64,000 bases of DNA from assembly GCA_023401925.1 (NCBI GenBank), contig JAEXDA010000039.1, forward strand, positions 86,277 through 150,276. Direction: 5' to 3'. The notes under the pieces were generated by a model. It did no database searches. It was not told the DNA's origin and saw only the letters and a program-made list of their open reading frames with translations. Positions 32,567 to 41,898 of the stretch are shown piece after piece. The first letter of the stretch is position 1; each line of letters opens with the position of its first letter. Made by a program: the position numbers and the translations under genes. The DNA is from Bacillota bacterium. Lineage in GTDB: Bacteria; Bacillota; UBA4882; UBA8346.

Positions 32567-34078
32567 TTGCAATATCTATCGCTACTCTTTATCGTTTTTA
32601 CCATCATGGTGGTTTATAAGAATCCCAAAAGCCAGACTTCCTGGTTCATGGGTCTGGTGATTCTAGGCTGGTTTCTTTCTCCCTATGGTTTTATCTTGTA
32701 TCTGGACCGGGACAACATTTATTCCTTATTTATTAACCGCTATTTCAACCTTCCCTATAGTTGGTGGAATCAGATCGATTTAATGAATCTGGAACGGCTT
32801 AATTTAATCCGGCTGATGAACTTCGGCATCCTGCTGTTTGTATATGCTTTTGCCAGTTTTTCCATTGCCTTTACTCGGAACGGCGATCGGAAAAATATAC
32901 GGCTCTATCTGTTATTAATCATCGCCCCTTTGTTTGAGTTGTTCATATATGATCCAATAGCCTATAAAAAGATTTATTTGATCCTCACGACCGGAAATCC
33001 GTCTATCTTCACAGCGACTCAATTTAATGCCATCAGCAAATTCATTTATGATCTGACCCGGTTTGCCAATATCCTCTATTTGCTCGGGGCGCTCACTTTA
33101 TTGATCATTTATTTAAAACAACGAAACCAGATCCCCTTTATCAGAAATTTTACCGCCTTTGTTCTGGTTGGATTCATACCCATTATCGTCTTGTTTTTGT
33201 TGACTTTTTGGTGGGCGCCGAATGAATTGATGACTGTCTCGGCTATTGCCAACTATGTAAGCTTCAATGTAGTGGATTTATCCCAAAAATACTGGCTGTT
33301 TTCCATATTCCGTTATTTTTTAATCATTACTGTACCGCTGATCCTTTATGCTTCTTGGAAATATAGCTCTTCCGAGGCTAATTACCGCAAGCAGGAAAAC
33401 TTGATTACCAAGAGTATTAATGTTGCCCATCTGGGAGCCCGGGTTTTCAGTCATGCCTTAAAAAACCAAATCATTTCCATCCAGGGGGAAGCCGAATACT
33501 TACAAAGTAAACTGCAGGGGCAAGGAGATTTGCTGGAGAGCATCCGAACGATTCAGGGAGCCTGTGATGAGACCCTTCAACGTTTGAACGAATTATATGA
33601 CCGTTTTCGAATCATTGATCTGGAGTTGCGTCCAGCCGAATTAGTTATCCCGGTAAATGAAGCGTTGCAGAATTTTGCCAGAACCATACCGGCCCATATC
33701 AAATTGCAGCATGAATATCCTCCGGAAAACCCTTCAGTATATCTGGATATCAAACACCTTAAAGAAGTCATCGTGGTGATTTTAAACAATGCTTTGGAAG
33801 CCATTGGGGGAAAGAATGGTAATATTACCGTGATCATCAGAAATATCGACAATTGGAGTATCATTGAAATTTCGGACACCGGGGCGGGAATATCCAAAGA
33901 ACAGCAAAAACATATTTTTGAACCGTTTTATACCACCAAATCTTCGTCTAAAAATTGGGGCATCGGTTTATCCTATGTCCATAAGATTGTCACCGCACAC
34001 AATGGCAAAATCTTCGTAGACAGTCAACCGGGACAAGGCAGTACTTTTAAACTTATTTTTCCATCCATCCGTTCTTAA
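32567..34078 (+). CDS. 7-TM sensor histidine kinase (pair 1)
   Basis: 503 aa from a TTG start (GAGG 10 nt upstream). Seven hydrophobic segments lie in residues 1-265 (about 1-17, 26-46, 84-103, 113-129, 165-183, 195-215, 247-265), with no large outside domain. The kinase part has an unusual H-box, ARVFSHALKNQ (His296), an N-box NNALEAIGG, G1 DTGAGIS and G2 NWGIGLSYVHKIV. Two further genes in the window (47171 and 54804) encode the same architecture. It is followed by its NarL-like regulator and faces the sugar-binding protein gene, so it may sense carbohydrate status. Confidence 0.88.
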   Translation: MQYLSLLFIVFTIMVVYKNPKSQTSWFMGLVILGWFLSPYGFILYLDRDNIYSLFINRYFNLPYSWWNQIDLMNLERLNLIRLMNFGILLFVYAFASFSIAFTRNGDRKNIRLYLLLIIAPLFELFIYDPIAYKKIYLILTTGNPSIFTATQFNAISKFIYDLTRFANILYLLGALTLLIIYLKQRNQIPFIRNFTAFVLVGFIPIIVLFLLTFWWAPNELMTVSAIANYVSFNVVDLSQKYWLFSIFRYFLIITVPLILYASWKYSSSEANYRKQENLITKSINVAHLGARVFSHALKNQIISIQGEAEYLQSKLQGQGDLLESIRTIQGACDETLQRLNELYDRFRIIDLELRPAELVIPVNEALQNFARTIPAHIKLQHEYPPENPSVYLDIKHLKEVIVVILNNALEAIGGKNGNITVIIRNIDNWSIIEISDTGAGISKEQQKHIFEPFYTTKSSSKNWGIGLSYVHKIVTAHNGKIFVDSQPGQGSTFKLIFPSIRS

Positions 34079-34081
34079 CCA

Positions 34082-34114
34082 ACCTTGAGGATGATGAAAT
34101 TTCACCCTCAAGGT
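34082..34114 (+). other. intercistronic hairpin between kinase 1 and regulator 1
   Basis: ACCTTGAGG, 15-nt loop, CCTCAAGGT; a perfect 9-bp stem without T-run, in the 81-nt gap. It may be an mRNA processing or stability element, or a partial terminator that sets the ratio of kinase to regulator. Confidence 0.45.
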
Positions 34115-34159
34115 GTACATTGGACGATTTCATAAAACAAAACATTGGAGTTGTTTACC

Positions 34160-34855
34160 TTGGCGGACACAATCATCAAAGTATTAATTGCCGATGATAT
34201 TGAGGCAATCCATAAAAGAATCGGCCGCATTATCGCTACCGATCCCCAGTTTCAAATCGTGGGGAATGCCAAAACCGGTTATGAAACTACGATTTTAGCC
34301 TCAATCCATCAACCGGACGTCATTTTGATGGACATTGAAATGGAAAACAGAATGGCCGGTATTACGGCGACTCGCGAGATCTTAAAACAGTTTCCCAAAA
34401 TCAAAATTATTATCTTGACTGTCTATGAAGAGGACGAACTGGTATTTGCAGCATTTCAAGCCGGCGTTATTGATTACATTATTAAAAACGCCAGTCCAAC
34501 TGAAATCCTAACCGCGATTCGGGATGCTTATTACGACCGTTCTCCAATCCGCCCGGCGATTGCCCAAAAAATTCGCACTGAATTTAAGCGGGTGAAGTCG
34601 GCTGAAGAAGGTATTTTATTTTATCTCAATATTATAACCCAGCTTACCGCCACCGAACTGGATGTTTTAAATTTGTTCGTACAAGGAAAAGGGCGGATGG
34701 AAATCTGCGACATTCGCAACGTGGAACTGAACACGGTCAAAAGCCAAATTCACAGCATTCTCAAAAAATTTGACAAACATAACATTGAAGAAGTGGTCAA
34801 CATTCTCAAGGAGTACCAAATTTTTGAGGTATTGCGGAGCAGCGGTAAATACTAA
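34160..34855 (+). CDS. LuxR/NarL-like response regulator (pair 1)
   Basis: 231 aa. The TTG at 34160 was chosen because GGAG lies 9 nt before it. Receiver domain: acidic pair D12/D13, phospho-acceptor D58 (VILMDIEMENRMAG), and the conserved T and K in IIILTVYEEDE and DYIIKNAS. The C-terminal helix-turn-helix is LuxR-like but diverged (LTATELDVLNLFVQGKGRME, with NTVKSQIHSILKKF in place of the usual TVKTHV). Partner of the kinase just upstream. Confidence 0.88.
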   Translation: MADTIIKVLIADDIEAIHKRIGRIIATDPQFQIVGNAKTGYETTILASIHQPDVILMDIEMENRMAGITATREILKQFPKIKIIILTVYEEDELVFAAFQAGVIDYIIKNASPTEILTAIRDAYYDRSPIRPAIAQKIRTEFKRVKSAEEGILFYLNIITQLTATELDVLNLFVQGKGRMEICDIRNVELNTVKSQIHSILKKFDKHNIEEVVNILKEYQIFEVLRSSGKY

Positions 34856-34881
34856 AGATCCAGTATTCCTAAAAGTGCACT

Positions 34882-35604
34882 TTATTTTGATATTAAAATG
34901 ATTCCCAATCCTAACATCAACCAATCAATGGTACCGGTTAATATTTTTTTATCAAGCCTTGCAAAAATTTTAAGCCCCAGTATGCTTCCGATAATGGTTG
35001 CAAAAAAGGACAGTATCACATAGGGGATGATTTCCGCAGTAAGATTTCCGCAGATGCCATGGCTTATCAAGACGATAACCCCAGAGACGATAAAAACAAA
35101 CTCCAGGCTGGCCTTGTAGGAAAGGCTATCTTCAATGGTATGGGCCAGATAAAACACCAAGGGCGGGCCTCCCATATTAAATAGGCCAGTGAATATCCCG
35201 CTGGTTATTCCGGCTAACAATTGATTTTTAATATTCGTCTTCATGGGGACTTTTTTTCCAACGGTTGTCAAGAAAAAAACAGCCATCAGAATAATACTGG
35301 CGCCCAAAATTTTTTGGAGTGCTTTTTCATCGCAAATACCAAGAATAAATACACCTACCGGTATAAAAAGCAACCCTGCTGCCAAAGGCGGCCAAATTGC
35401 CTTGTAGTTAATTTTCCCCCGGAGCTTGCAACAAACAGTAAAACTGATAAATAACGAACTAATCGCAACCAGCACTGCAGTTGTTTTTAACGGGAGGATT
35501 AACGACAACACCGACATGACAAATATTCCGTACCCAAAGCTTAAAGAACCATGAATCAGGCTTCCCGCAAAACATATTATAAATATTAATCCATATCTTT
35601 CCAT
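34882..35604 (-). CDS. TauE/SafE-family permease (1)
   Basis: 240 aa, about eight membrane helices. Family pattern: GSLSFGYGIFVMSVLSLILP at the start, GLFNMGGPPLVFYLAHTIED in the second half. Members export sulfite, sulfoacetate or other small organic anions. It is separated from the second TauE-like gene by a terminator, so it has its own promoter. The ATG lies 14 nt from the nearest GGAGG, longer than usual, so the true start could differ slightly. Confidence 0.85.
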   Translation of the reverse strand: MERYGLIFIICFAGSLIHGSLSFGYGIFVMSVLSLILPLKTTAVLVAISSLFISFTVCCKLRGKINYKAIWPPLAAGLLFIPVGVFILGICDEKALQKILGASIILMAVFFLTTVGKKVPMKTNIKNQLLAGITSGIFTGLFNMGGPPLVFYLAHTIEDSLSYKASLEFVFIVSGVIVLISHGICGNLTAEIIPYVILSFFATIIGSILGLKIFARLDKKILTGTIDWLMLGLGIILISK

Positions 35605-35677
35605 GAATGAATCTTAATCCTCCGCTCCAAATACACCCGGTTGCGATGAATCGTTACCGATTGTAAACATTACTATG

Positions 35678-35707
35678 AAAAAAGGAAGTCGGAAGGCTTC
35701 CTTTTTT
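35678..35707. terminator. bidirectional rho-independent terminator
   Basis: AAAAAAGGAAG, 8-nt loop, CTTCCTTTTTT. An 11-bp stem flanked by A/T runs on both sides; it ends the LarA-like/TauE operon on the minus strand. Confidence 0.85.
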
Positions 35708-35763
35708 CAAACGTTACTTTTTGCGCGAAAATATTTTGGAACCCTCATCTTCTTGAAACGCCA

Positions 35764-36678
35764 CTATAACCAAATTTCATGGATTACATCCCATACAATA
35801 ACTCCAATTGCCAAAACGAGGATCCAGGCAAAATATTTGCGAATCATCCGGCCGCCAAAAAAGCGGGAGGCGTAAACCCCTATTTGGACTCCAACCAAAG
35901 ACCCGATAAGTAAAAAAGCGACCAGTAAAAGTTCCACATGCCCTTGCAGCGCATGGCGTAAGGCTCCATAGCCGGTTGAAAACAGCAATTGAAAGGCCCC
36001 GGTACCCACGGCCACGGCAGTTGGCATACCAATGACATACACCATTAAAGGGAAATTGATAAATCCGCCGCCCACACCCAAAAAACCGGTCAAAATTCCC
36101 ACAAAAAAACTGATTACAAGCGGAACCCAGATACTCATTGATGAAATCCCGGAATGGGGGAACTCCAATTGCGGAGAAATACGGCAAGCCCGCAAACGTT
36201 TCGATACGGAGGAGGCTGCCACTTCTTCTCCTGAAGAGTTGGAGGTTTCTTTCCAAATAAGAATCGCTACCCCGACCATTAATATTAAAAATATCCCGTT
36301 TAACACCAAATCTAATATAGGCATAGAATGAGCATTGATGATCACGCGTCCGCTATTATTGAGCGATTTTAAAAGCCGGACTCCGACCTCGGTGCCTCCC
36401 AAAGAACCAGCGGCCATGACCATGCCCATGATTAAATCTACATTTTTATATTTCCAATGTTTCCAGGCCGAAAAAGTGCCGTTGATAAAAATCTGCAGCA
36501 AATCACTTCCCACCGCAATCGGATAAGGAATGCCAAAAACGATTTTAAGCAACGGCGTTAGGAGAAATCCTCCCCCAACACCAAACATACCGGTTAGAAA
36601 ACCGATAAATGCGCCAAGTAAAACCAACCCCGGCCAATAAATATTCATGTCGGCCATTGATAAATGAATTTGCCACAT
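35764..36678 (-). CDS. TauE/SafE-family permease (2)
   Basis: 304 aa, about eight helices. It has the duplicated family motif: GVGGGFLLTPLLKIVFGIPY (first half) and GVGGGFINFPLMVYVIGMPT (second half), plus a longer hydrophilic middle loop. It starts 17 nt after the stop of the LarA-like gene with the ribosome site AAAGGAG, so the two form an operon. That pairing suggests the permease moves the acid handled by the LarA-like enzyme, or a sulfur anion made from it. Confidence 0.9.
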   Translation of the reverse strand: MWQIHLSMADMNIYWPGLVLLGAFIGFLTGMFGVGGGFLLTPLLKIVFGIPYPIAVGSDLLQIFINGTFSAWKHWKYKNVDLIMGMVMAAGSLGGTEVGVRLLKSLNNSGRVIINAHSMPILDLVLNGIFLILMVGVAILIWKETSNSSGEEVAASSVSKRLRACRISPQLEFPHSGISSMSIWVPLVISFFVGILTGFLGVGGGFINFPLMVYVIGMPTAVAVGTGAFQLLFSTGYGALRHALQGHVELLLVAFLLIGSLVGVQIGVYASRFFGGRMIRKYFAWILVLAIGVIVWDVIHEIWL

Positions 36679-36695
36679 TGAAGATTACTCCTTTA

Positions 36696-38183
36696 CTAAT
36701 CATGGAAACCGCAGTTTGAAAAACCGTTGGTTCCGTCATAAGGTTCGTTTTTCATGCAAAGGTGAACGGAAGCAAGTTTATAAGTTCGCGGCAAAGCAAG
36801 GATATTCGGATTTTCACCGATATACTTTTTCTTGGCATCCTCCAGCGCTTCCTCAAAGGTTGCTCTGGTTTTAAGGCCCATACCTCTTGCAATGCCCGGG
36901 TTCTGCGCGCCGACGATATAGATGGCGGCCGTGTTCTGTTCGGCGATATGGCCGCAACTGATCATGGAAAATCCATGGAACGGATGGAACGCATTGCCGT
37001 AACGGTATTGACGGATATATTCCTCATTGGTTGCAAAATACTCGCCGTAACGGTCCACATCCGGTAAGATGTTCATATAGTCCTTTTGGAACATATCGTA
37101 CATTTCCGGAAGATAGGGCCAAAGCTCCTCGTGAAAATAGCCGTTGCAGATAGAAGAGCATAGAATCACGCAATTATCCTTGAGTACACGTTTAAAACGG
37201 ATAATCTGCGCTGACAGCGCTTGCATCATCATAATCGGGTTGGTACCCATTCCGTTGCCGTAATGGAAAAACTGAGGCATACCAAATACGACAACATCGT
37301 ACTTCTTCTCCGCCCAATGGACATAGGTGCGTTTGTCTGCCGCAATCCAGGATTTTGGCTGCATTTCTTTAGCATATCCGCTGTTGATTTCGATCTGGCG
37401 GGAATAGGTATCCAGAACCGCATCGCAACAGAAAAACTTTTTACCCATGCATTTTTCCATGTGCTGCCCAATTTCATCAAACTTGGTACGCATCATGGAA
37501 TGGCCGCTGACCGGTGTGAAATCCTTTCTGTGCATGACCTGCGGCACGTGGTGTGAGGCGATGCTTCTCCAATGGGTGATACCTGTCGCACAGTGCTTGT
37601 AGCCACCGGAATATCCTCCATAGGGGTTACCCTGGGTATGTCCGATTAGTATCGCAACATCGGAATCATAGACATATTTGTTCATCAAAACTGGGTCGCC
37701 ACTCTCCGTGGTTCCCAAATCCACCAGATGATCGTAATCCTCGCTGTCGTGGTTGATAATTTGATGGGAATACCAAAATTCGTGAAACAGCTCCGGGCCA
37801 AGCACGTTAAAAATCTCTTCCTTGGTATTCTTGCGGTGCAGACCATTGGAACAGATTAAAAGGATGTCCTTTTTTTCAACACCGGCTTTATAAAGTTCCT
37901 CAAGGATGATGGGAATCGAAATCTTCCGGTGGGCAGTCGGTTGTTCGCCACCCTTTACTCGATCCGGAAAAATAATCGTAACTTTTGAGCCTTTCTTCGC
38001 CAATTTCGCAAGGGGTTCCATACCAATCGGATGCAGAATCGACTCTCTGGTCTCCTCAACCAATTTTTCCCCGGGAATACAGGGCGGATCGGGAACCGTC
38101 TCTCCCGGAATAAAAATATCCGTGTTATCAGGGAGATTGGCTTCCATTAATCCTTGTCCATATTCAAACGCTAATTTCTTCAT
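36696..38183 (-). CDS. LarA-like (DUF2088) protein, nickel-pincer racemase family
   Basis: 495 aa, longer than lactate racemase LarA (about 425). LarA uses a nickel-pincer nucleotide bound to a lysine to racemise 2-hydroxy acids. The fitting features are ICSNGLHRKNTKEE (His116), ILIGHTQGNPYGGYSGGYKH (His182, Lys196 in the SGGxK loop) and SIASHHVPQ. The spacing between His182 and Lys196 is 14, against 10 as I recall it for LarA, so the metal site may be altered. No larBCE cofactor genes are in the window. Likely acts on another 2-hydroxy acid. Confidence 0.82.
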   Translation of the reverse strand: MKKLAFEYGQGLMEANLPDNTDIFIPGETVPDPPCIPGEKLVEETRESILHPIGMEPLAKLAKKGSKVTIIFPDRVKGGEQPTAHRKISIPIILEELYKAGVEKKDILLICSNGLHRKNTKEEIFNVLGPELFHEFWYSHQIINHDSEDYDHLVDLGTTESGDPVLMNKYVYDSDVAILIGHTQGNPYGGYSGGYKHCATGITHWRSIASHHVPQVMHRKDFTPVSGHSMMRTKFDEIGQHMEKCMGKKFFCCDAVLDTYSRQIEINSGYAKEMQPKSWIAADKRTYVHWAEKKYDVVVFGMPQFFHYGNGMGTNPIMMMQALSAQIIRFKRVLKDNCVILCSSICNGYFHEELWPYLPEMYDMFQKDYMNILPDVDRYGEYFATNEEYIRQYRYGNAFHPFHGFSMISCGHIAEQNTAAIYIVGAQNPGIARGMGLKTRATFEEALEDAKKKYIGENPNILALPRTYKLASVHLCMKNEPYDGTNGFSNCGFHD

Positions 38184-38265
38184 AAAATGACCCCCTTTTT
38201 TATTCCACTGTTGGCATTACGCTGCCAATGGCGTTCTGAGTTTAAGAAAAACCACCGGCCACTCC

Positions 38266-39201
38266 CTAATTTTCCGGGTAAGCTTTAGCGATGATCTCTT
38301 TGAGTTCCGCAGGGGAAAAACCGATTTCACCAGTAAACCGGGTTAATGCAACCAAGCCTCCATCGATAGTCGGGATTCCGGCAATCATGGCCGCATTTTC
38401 TTCCTTTAACCCGCCGCCATAAACCACCGCAGGTGTGAAACCATATAATTCCTGGACCGCTTGTTTGATGAAAGCAGAGACGAAACCGATATAATCCGCT
38501 CCGGGCGGAGTTTTACCGGGGCCAATAGCCCAGATGGGTTCATATCCGATAACAATTTGCCGACCGGGAATGAATTCGGCCACCCCTTTCAGGTTAGCTT
38601 CCAATTGAGCCCGTAATACCGCTTCGATACGGGGTTTCTGAACGGAGAAATCCCCTTCTCCTTTCTCCGCAGCCGTCTCTCCGACGCAGATCAAGGTATT
38701 GAGGCCAGCCTGCAATGCGCTGATAACTTCGGCATGGATTAGCGAATCCACCGCCATTTTAGCCTGGTTTTGTCGGGCTAAATCCGTCAGGCTTTCGGGA
38801 TCATATTGGGCAATTACCCCTAATTTATCTTTCCGCTCTTCCGAGTGGCCGATCATCGCCCACTCGCATCCCAAAAGCCGCATGGGAGTGGCGGGACGGT
38901 TGGAGGTGAATGCGCCGAAATTACTTCCCGGCTTAATATCTTCCCGGTAAACTCCCTGACAGCCAAGGCTTATGGCGCGGGTATGCCCGGCCGTATAGTG
39001 CCAAACTTGATCCAAAGCGTTAGCCAGCAACGATTCCGGTAAGAGGAACGTAAGATGAATTTCCTGAAGCGTTCCCAATCCTAAAGCAATCGTTTCATCC
39101 ATCACCGTCTCGATCCAGCGCCGCGAATCATCCATGGGACATACTCCTCCCATTTTTCTCGGAACCTCAAAGCGTTTTAAATTCACAAAAATATGATGCA
39201 T
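38266..39201 (-). CDS. triosephosphate isomerase family protein (long form)
   Basis: 311 aa from the ATG at 39201; about 60 residues longer than ordinary TpiA. The TIM catalytic residues are present: Asn7 and Lys9 (FVNLKRF), His119 (MIGHSEE) and Glu221 (IGYEPIWAIGPGK), with the phosphate loop VVYGGGLKEEN. The NLKRFEVPRKMGG start differs from the NWKM of glycolytic TpiA. It may isomerise another sugar phosphate such as a tetrulose phosphate. Transcribed with phosphofructokinase. Confidence 0.85.
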   Translation of the reverse strand: MHHIFVNLKRFEVPRKMGGVCPMDDSRRWIETVMDETIALGLGTLQEIHLTFLLPESLLANALDQVWHYTAGHTRAISLGCQGVYREDIKPGSNFGAFTSNRPATPMRLLGCEWAMIGHSEERKDKLGVIAQYDPESLTDLARQNQAKMAVDSLIHAEVISALQAGLNTLICVGETAAEKGEGDFSVQKPRIEAVLRAQLEANLKGVAEFIPGRQIVIGYEPIWAIGPGKTPPGADYIGFVSAFIKQAVQELYGFTPAVVYGGGLKEENAAMIAGIPTIDGGLVALTRFTGEIGFSPAELKEIIAKAYPEN

Positions 39202-39307
39202 GCCATCGCGTCCTTCCATTCAACTTTTTAAAGATTTCTTCATCAAATCACTTATATTCTAATGGAGTAGCAGCACAGTCATGCTTCTAAGACTGCATCT
39301 CCGATTT

Positions 39308-40465
39308 TTAGCGGAATTCCGCATATTCCGGCAGTGGGTCTCCTATCAACGGCCGGCAATAGTCGACGAAACTGGCGTCAATATCGTTCCCGCGGGAGTT
39401 AATAAAGATATCCGGCACTTTTTTCTCATTCAACATCACTTCACCAATGGGGATTAACACCGTCTCGGAATAATAAGGCTGATTGCCGACTCGTTTGTAT
39501 CCCACCATTGCGCCGGTCTTTCCGGCTAATAAGGATTGAACTGCAAATTCACCAACCCGGATCGCTTCCTCCCGGTCAACGCTGGATTGGAGTGTAGCCG
39601 AGGCCCGTCCTAAAAGGCCCGGCTTCTCACTGCGAGCCTTAATCCCCAATTCTTTCAATATCAGCATGGCCAAATGGGTTCCGACATCGCCGAAATAAAC
39701 GTCTCTTCCTTTAGTAAGTAGCGGCGGCACCACCGACTTATGATCCTGATCCACCAGTCCTTCGCTGGCAACAATCACTACTCCGCCCAGCTTTTGATGA
39801 AGCCCCCTGACATCTTCCAAAAACTCCGCCACCTGAAACGGCCGCTCCGGAAGATAAACCAAATGCGGCGCATCACCCGGTTTTTTCCGTGCTAAGATGC
39901 TGGATGCCGCTATCCAACCGGCATTCCGTCCCATGGCTTCAATAATGGATACATGGATCGGCAGCGACTTAACATCCAAGGCCGCTTCCGCCACTGAGAC
40001 CGCCATGTACCGGGCGGCGCTCCCAAAACCCGGGCAATGATCGGTAACGGCAATATCGTTATCAATGGTCTTGGGAATACCCAAAACCTGAATCCCGTGA
40101 GAGGTTGCCAGATCCTGAATCCGGCCGCAGGCGTCCATGGAACCGTTACCGCCGTTGAACAATAAATACTTGATGTTGTGCTTTCTCAGCTGCGCCACGA
40201 TAGCTTCATAATCGTCGCTCCGTAACTTACTCCGGGAAGTTCCGATTGCCGATCCCGGTGTGAACGGGAGCCGTTCAATCAGCGTCTGAGGTTGAGTTTT
40301 AAAGTCAATGAATTTCTCCTCCAGCACCCCGTCAACCCCGCCGGCTGCGCCCAAAACCGTTTCGATCTCTTGATGACGGAAGGCCTCCTTAATCACTCCA
40401 TACAGTGAAGCGTTGATCACTGCCGTTGGTCCACCGCCATGGACCACTAAAATCTTTTCTTTCAT
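39308..40465 (-). CDS. 6-phosphofructokinase, probably PPi-type
   Basis: 385 aa. Phosphofructokinase signatures are VVHGGGPTAVINASLYGVI, FNGGNGSMDACGRI, IPKTIDNDIAVTDHCPGFGS and EAMGRNAGWIAA. The last is typical of the pyrophosphate-dependent group, though the donor loop reads GGNGS instead of GGDGS (ATP) or GGDDT (PPi), so the phosphate donor is uncertain. The ATG at 40465 has AAGGAG 7 nt upstream. Acts in glycolysis with the neighbouring isomerase, aldolase and Pgi genes. Confidence 0.88.
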   Translation of the reverse strand: MKEKILVVHGGGPTAVINASLYGVIKEAFRHQEIETVLGAAGGVDGVLEEKFIDFKTQPQTLIERLPFTPGSAIGTSRSKLRSDDYEAIVAQLRKHNIKYLLFNGGNGSMDACGRIQDLATSHGIQVLGIPKTIDNDIAVTDHCPGFGSAARYMAVSVAEAALDVKSLPIHVSIIEAMGRNAGWIAASSILARKKPGDAPHLVYLPERPFQVAEFLEDVRGLHQKLGGVVIVASEGLVDQDHKSVVPPLLTKGRDVYFGDVGTHLAMLILKELGIKARSEKPGLLGRASATLQSSVDREEAIRVGEFAVQSLLAGKTGAMVGYKRVGNQPYYSETVLIPIGEVMLNEKKVPDIFINSRGNDIDASFVDYCRPLIGDPLPEYAEFR

Positions 40466-40533
40466 CGTCATACTCCTTTCTATTGGTCTCTTATCGTTTG
40501 CCCCAAACCTTTGGATTGGAGAATAAAAAAATA

Positions 40534-41586
40534 TTACCTATTCTTTACCGGAGCGCAACTCTCCCGAAGCAATAATTCAAAAGGAATATCTAGTCTCACG
40601 GGAATTTCATGGCCCCCTTCGATCCGGTCGATTAATATTTTCACTGCAAATTTCCCCAATTCTTCCTTGGGAACCCGGATAGTCGTCAAAGCCGGGCTCA
40701 CATAAGCAGACATTTCAATATCATCGATACCGACGAAAGACACATCGGCGGGAACTTCCAACCCCGCTTCGTGAACTGCTTTCATTGCACCAATGGCCAC
40801 CGTGTCGTTGGCGCAAAAAAACGCCGTAGGTAAAGGCCCTTCTGCAATTAATTCTCTCATCCGTTGATAACTAGACTCGGAAGTTAACTCTATAGACTTG
40901 AAACAAGAGGCTGAAACTTCCAAGTTCCTCTCCGCCATGGCCTGGCGAAAACCGGCAAAGCGGTGCTCATTAATTACGTCAGCATCCTCAGGTACCGGCC
41001 CCAGATATCCGATGCGCCGGTGTCCTAGGGAAATCAAATACTCTACGGCACAAACCGAAGCACGAAATGCATCGCAAATTACTTCATCGAATCCGCCATT
41101 GACGCAATTAAGTCCGGCATATACCAGATTGCCGAAATTGGCCTTTAGCAAATCCAAAAAATTCCGATCGAACCGTCCCAGGACGACTGCGCCGTCCACC
41201 TTGTTGGCAGTGATGTTGTTGTATAAAGCCGCTTGAGTCATGTCGGAGGATGAAAAGGAATATCCTAAAACATAATTGTTTTTGGCGGCTTCCAGTTGAA
41301 CCCCGCGGGCTATAAAGGAAAAGAAAGGATCATTAAAGGTATCTTTGGTGGATGTAAAAATACAACCAAGAGCTTTGGTTTTCTGCAACTGTTCTGTAGA
41401 AGACAGATTTTTCACCAAAGTCCGGGCATTTTGGTTGGGCACATACCCAAGCTCCCGCACAATCTTCCATACCTTCTCCTGGGTTTCTTGACTAGCCGGT
41501 TTGGATAAATCGTTGTTAATGATCCGGGAGACTGTGGATATCGAAACCTTGGCCTTTACGGCAATGTCTTTTAGGGTAGCGGGCAT
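40534..41586 (-). CDS. LacI-family transcriptional regulator
   Basis: 350 aa. N-terminal LacI helix-turn-helix and hinge: ATLKDIAVKAKVSISTVSRI, with VPNQNARTLVKNL. The ribose-binding-protein-like effector domain contains GAVVLGRFDRNFLDLL, RIGYLGPVPEDAD and DVSFVGIDDIEMSAYVSPAL. Probably represses the phosphofructokinase/isomerase genes lying directly downstream in the presence of a sugar signal. Ribosome site CAGGAG. Confidence 0.93.
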   Translation of the reverse strand: MPATLKDIAVKAKVSISTVSRIINNDLSKPASQETQEKVWKIVRELGYVPNQNARTLVKNLSSTEQLQKTKALGCIFTSTKDTFNDPFFSFIARGVQLEAAKNNYVLGYSFSSSDMTQAALYNNITANKVDGAVVLGRFDRNFLDLLKANFGNLVYAGLNCVNGGFDEVICDAFRASVCAVEYLISLGHRRIGYLGPVPEDADVINEHRFAGFRQAMAERNLEVSASCFKSIELTSESSYQRMRELIAEGPLPTAFFCANDTVAIGAMKAVHEAGLEVPADVSFVGIDDIEMSAYVSPALTTIRVPKEELGKFAVKILIDRIEGGHEIPVRLDIPFELLLRESCAPVKNR

Positions 41587-41753
41587 AATGACAGCTCCTG
41601 AAATATACTGATTTTCTATAAACAGTGGATGTTTTTTTACTTTGTTTCCCGGATTATTCGCTATGGAAAGTCAGATTCCTGCTGAACCCAAACGTTTGGA
41701 ACAATTTTTTCGATTGTACTAAACCCATATCAAACCGGCGGATGCCGGACTCG

Positions 41754-41856
41754 CAAAACGTTCTCTCAATAACTACTCAATGATTGTGAACATTTTATTT
41801 AAGTAGAGCGTATCTTCCCCATTTCTGATTACCATTCATTTACGATACGCTCTACT
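41754..41856. repeat. 103-bp dispersed repeat, copy B
   Basis: Partner of copy A (12724-12826). Here the main hairpin arms are longer: AGTAGAGCGTATC (41802-41814) and GATACGCTCTACT (41844-41856), a perfect 13-bp stem. It sits in the 312-bp gap between the LacI gene start and the mannose-6-phosphate isomerase stop; nothing else was seen in that gap apart from the presumed LacI promoter. Confidence 0.8.
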
Positions 41857-41898
41857 AGCTTGCCAACCGGCCATCCTTTCCGGTTTTTTTCTTAAAAC

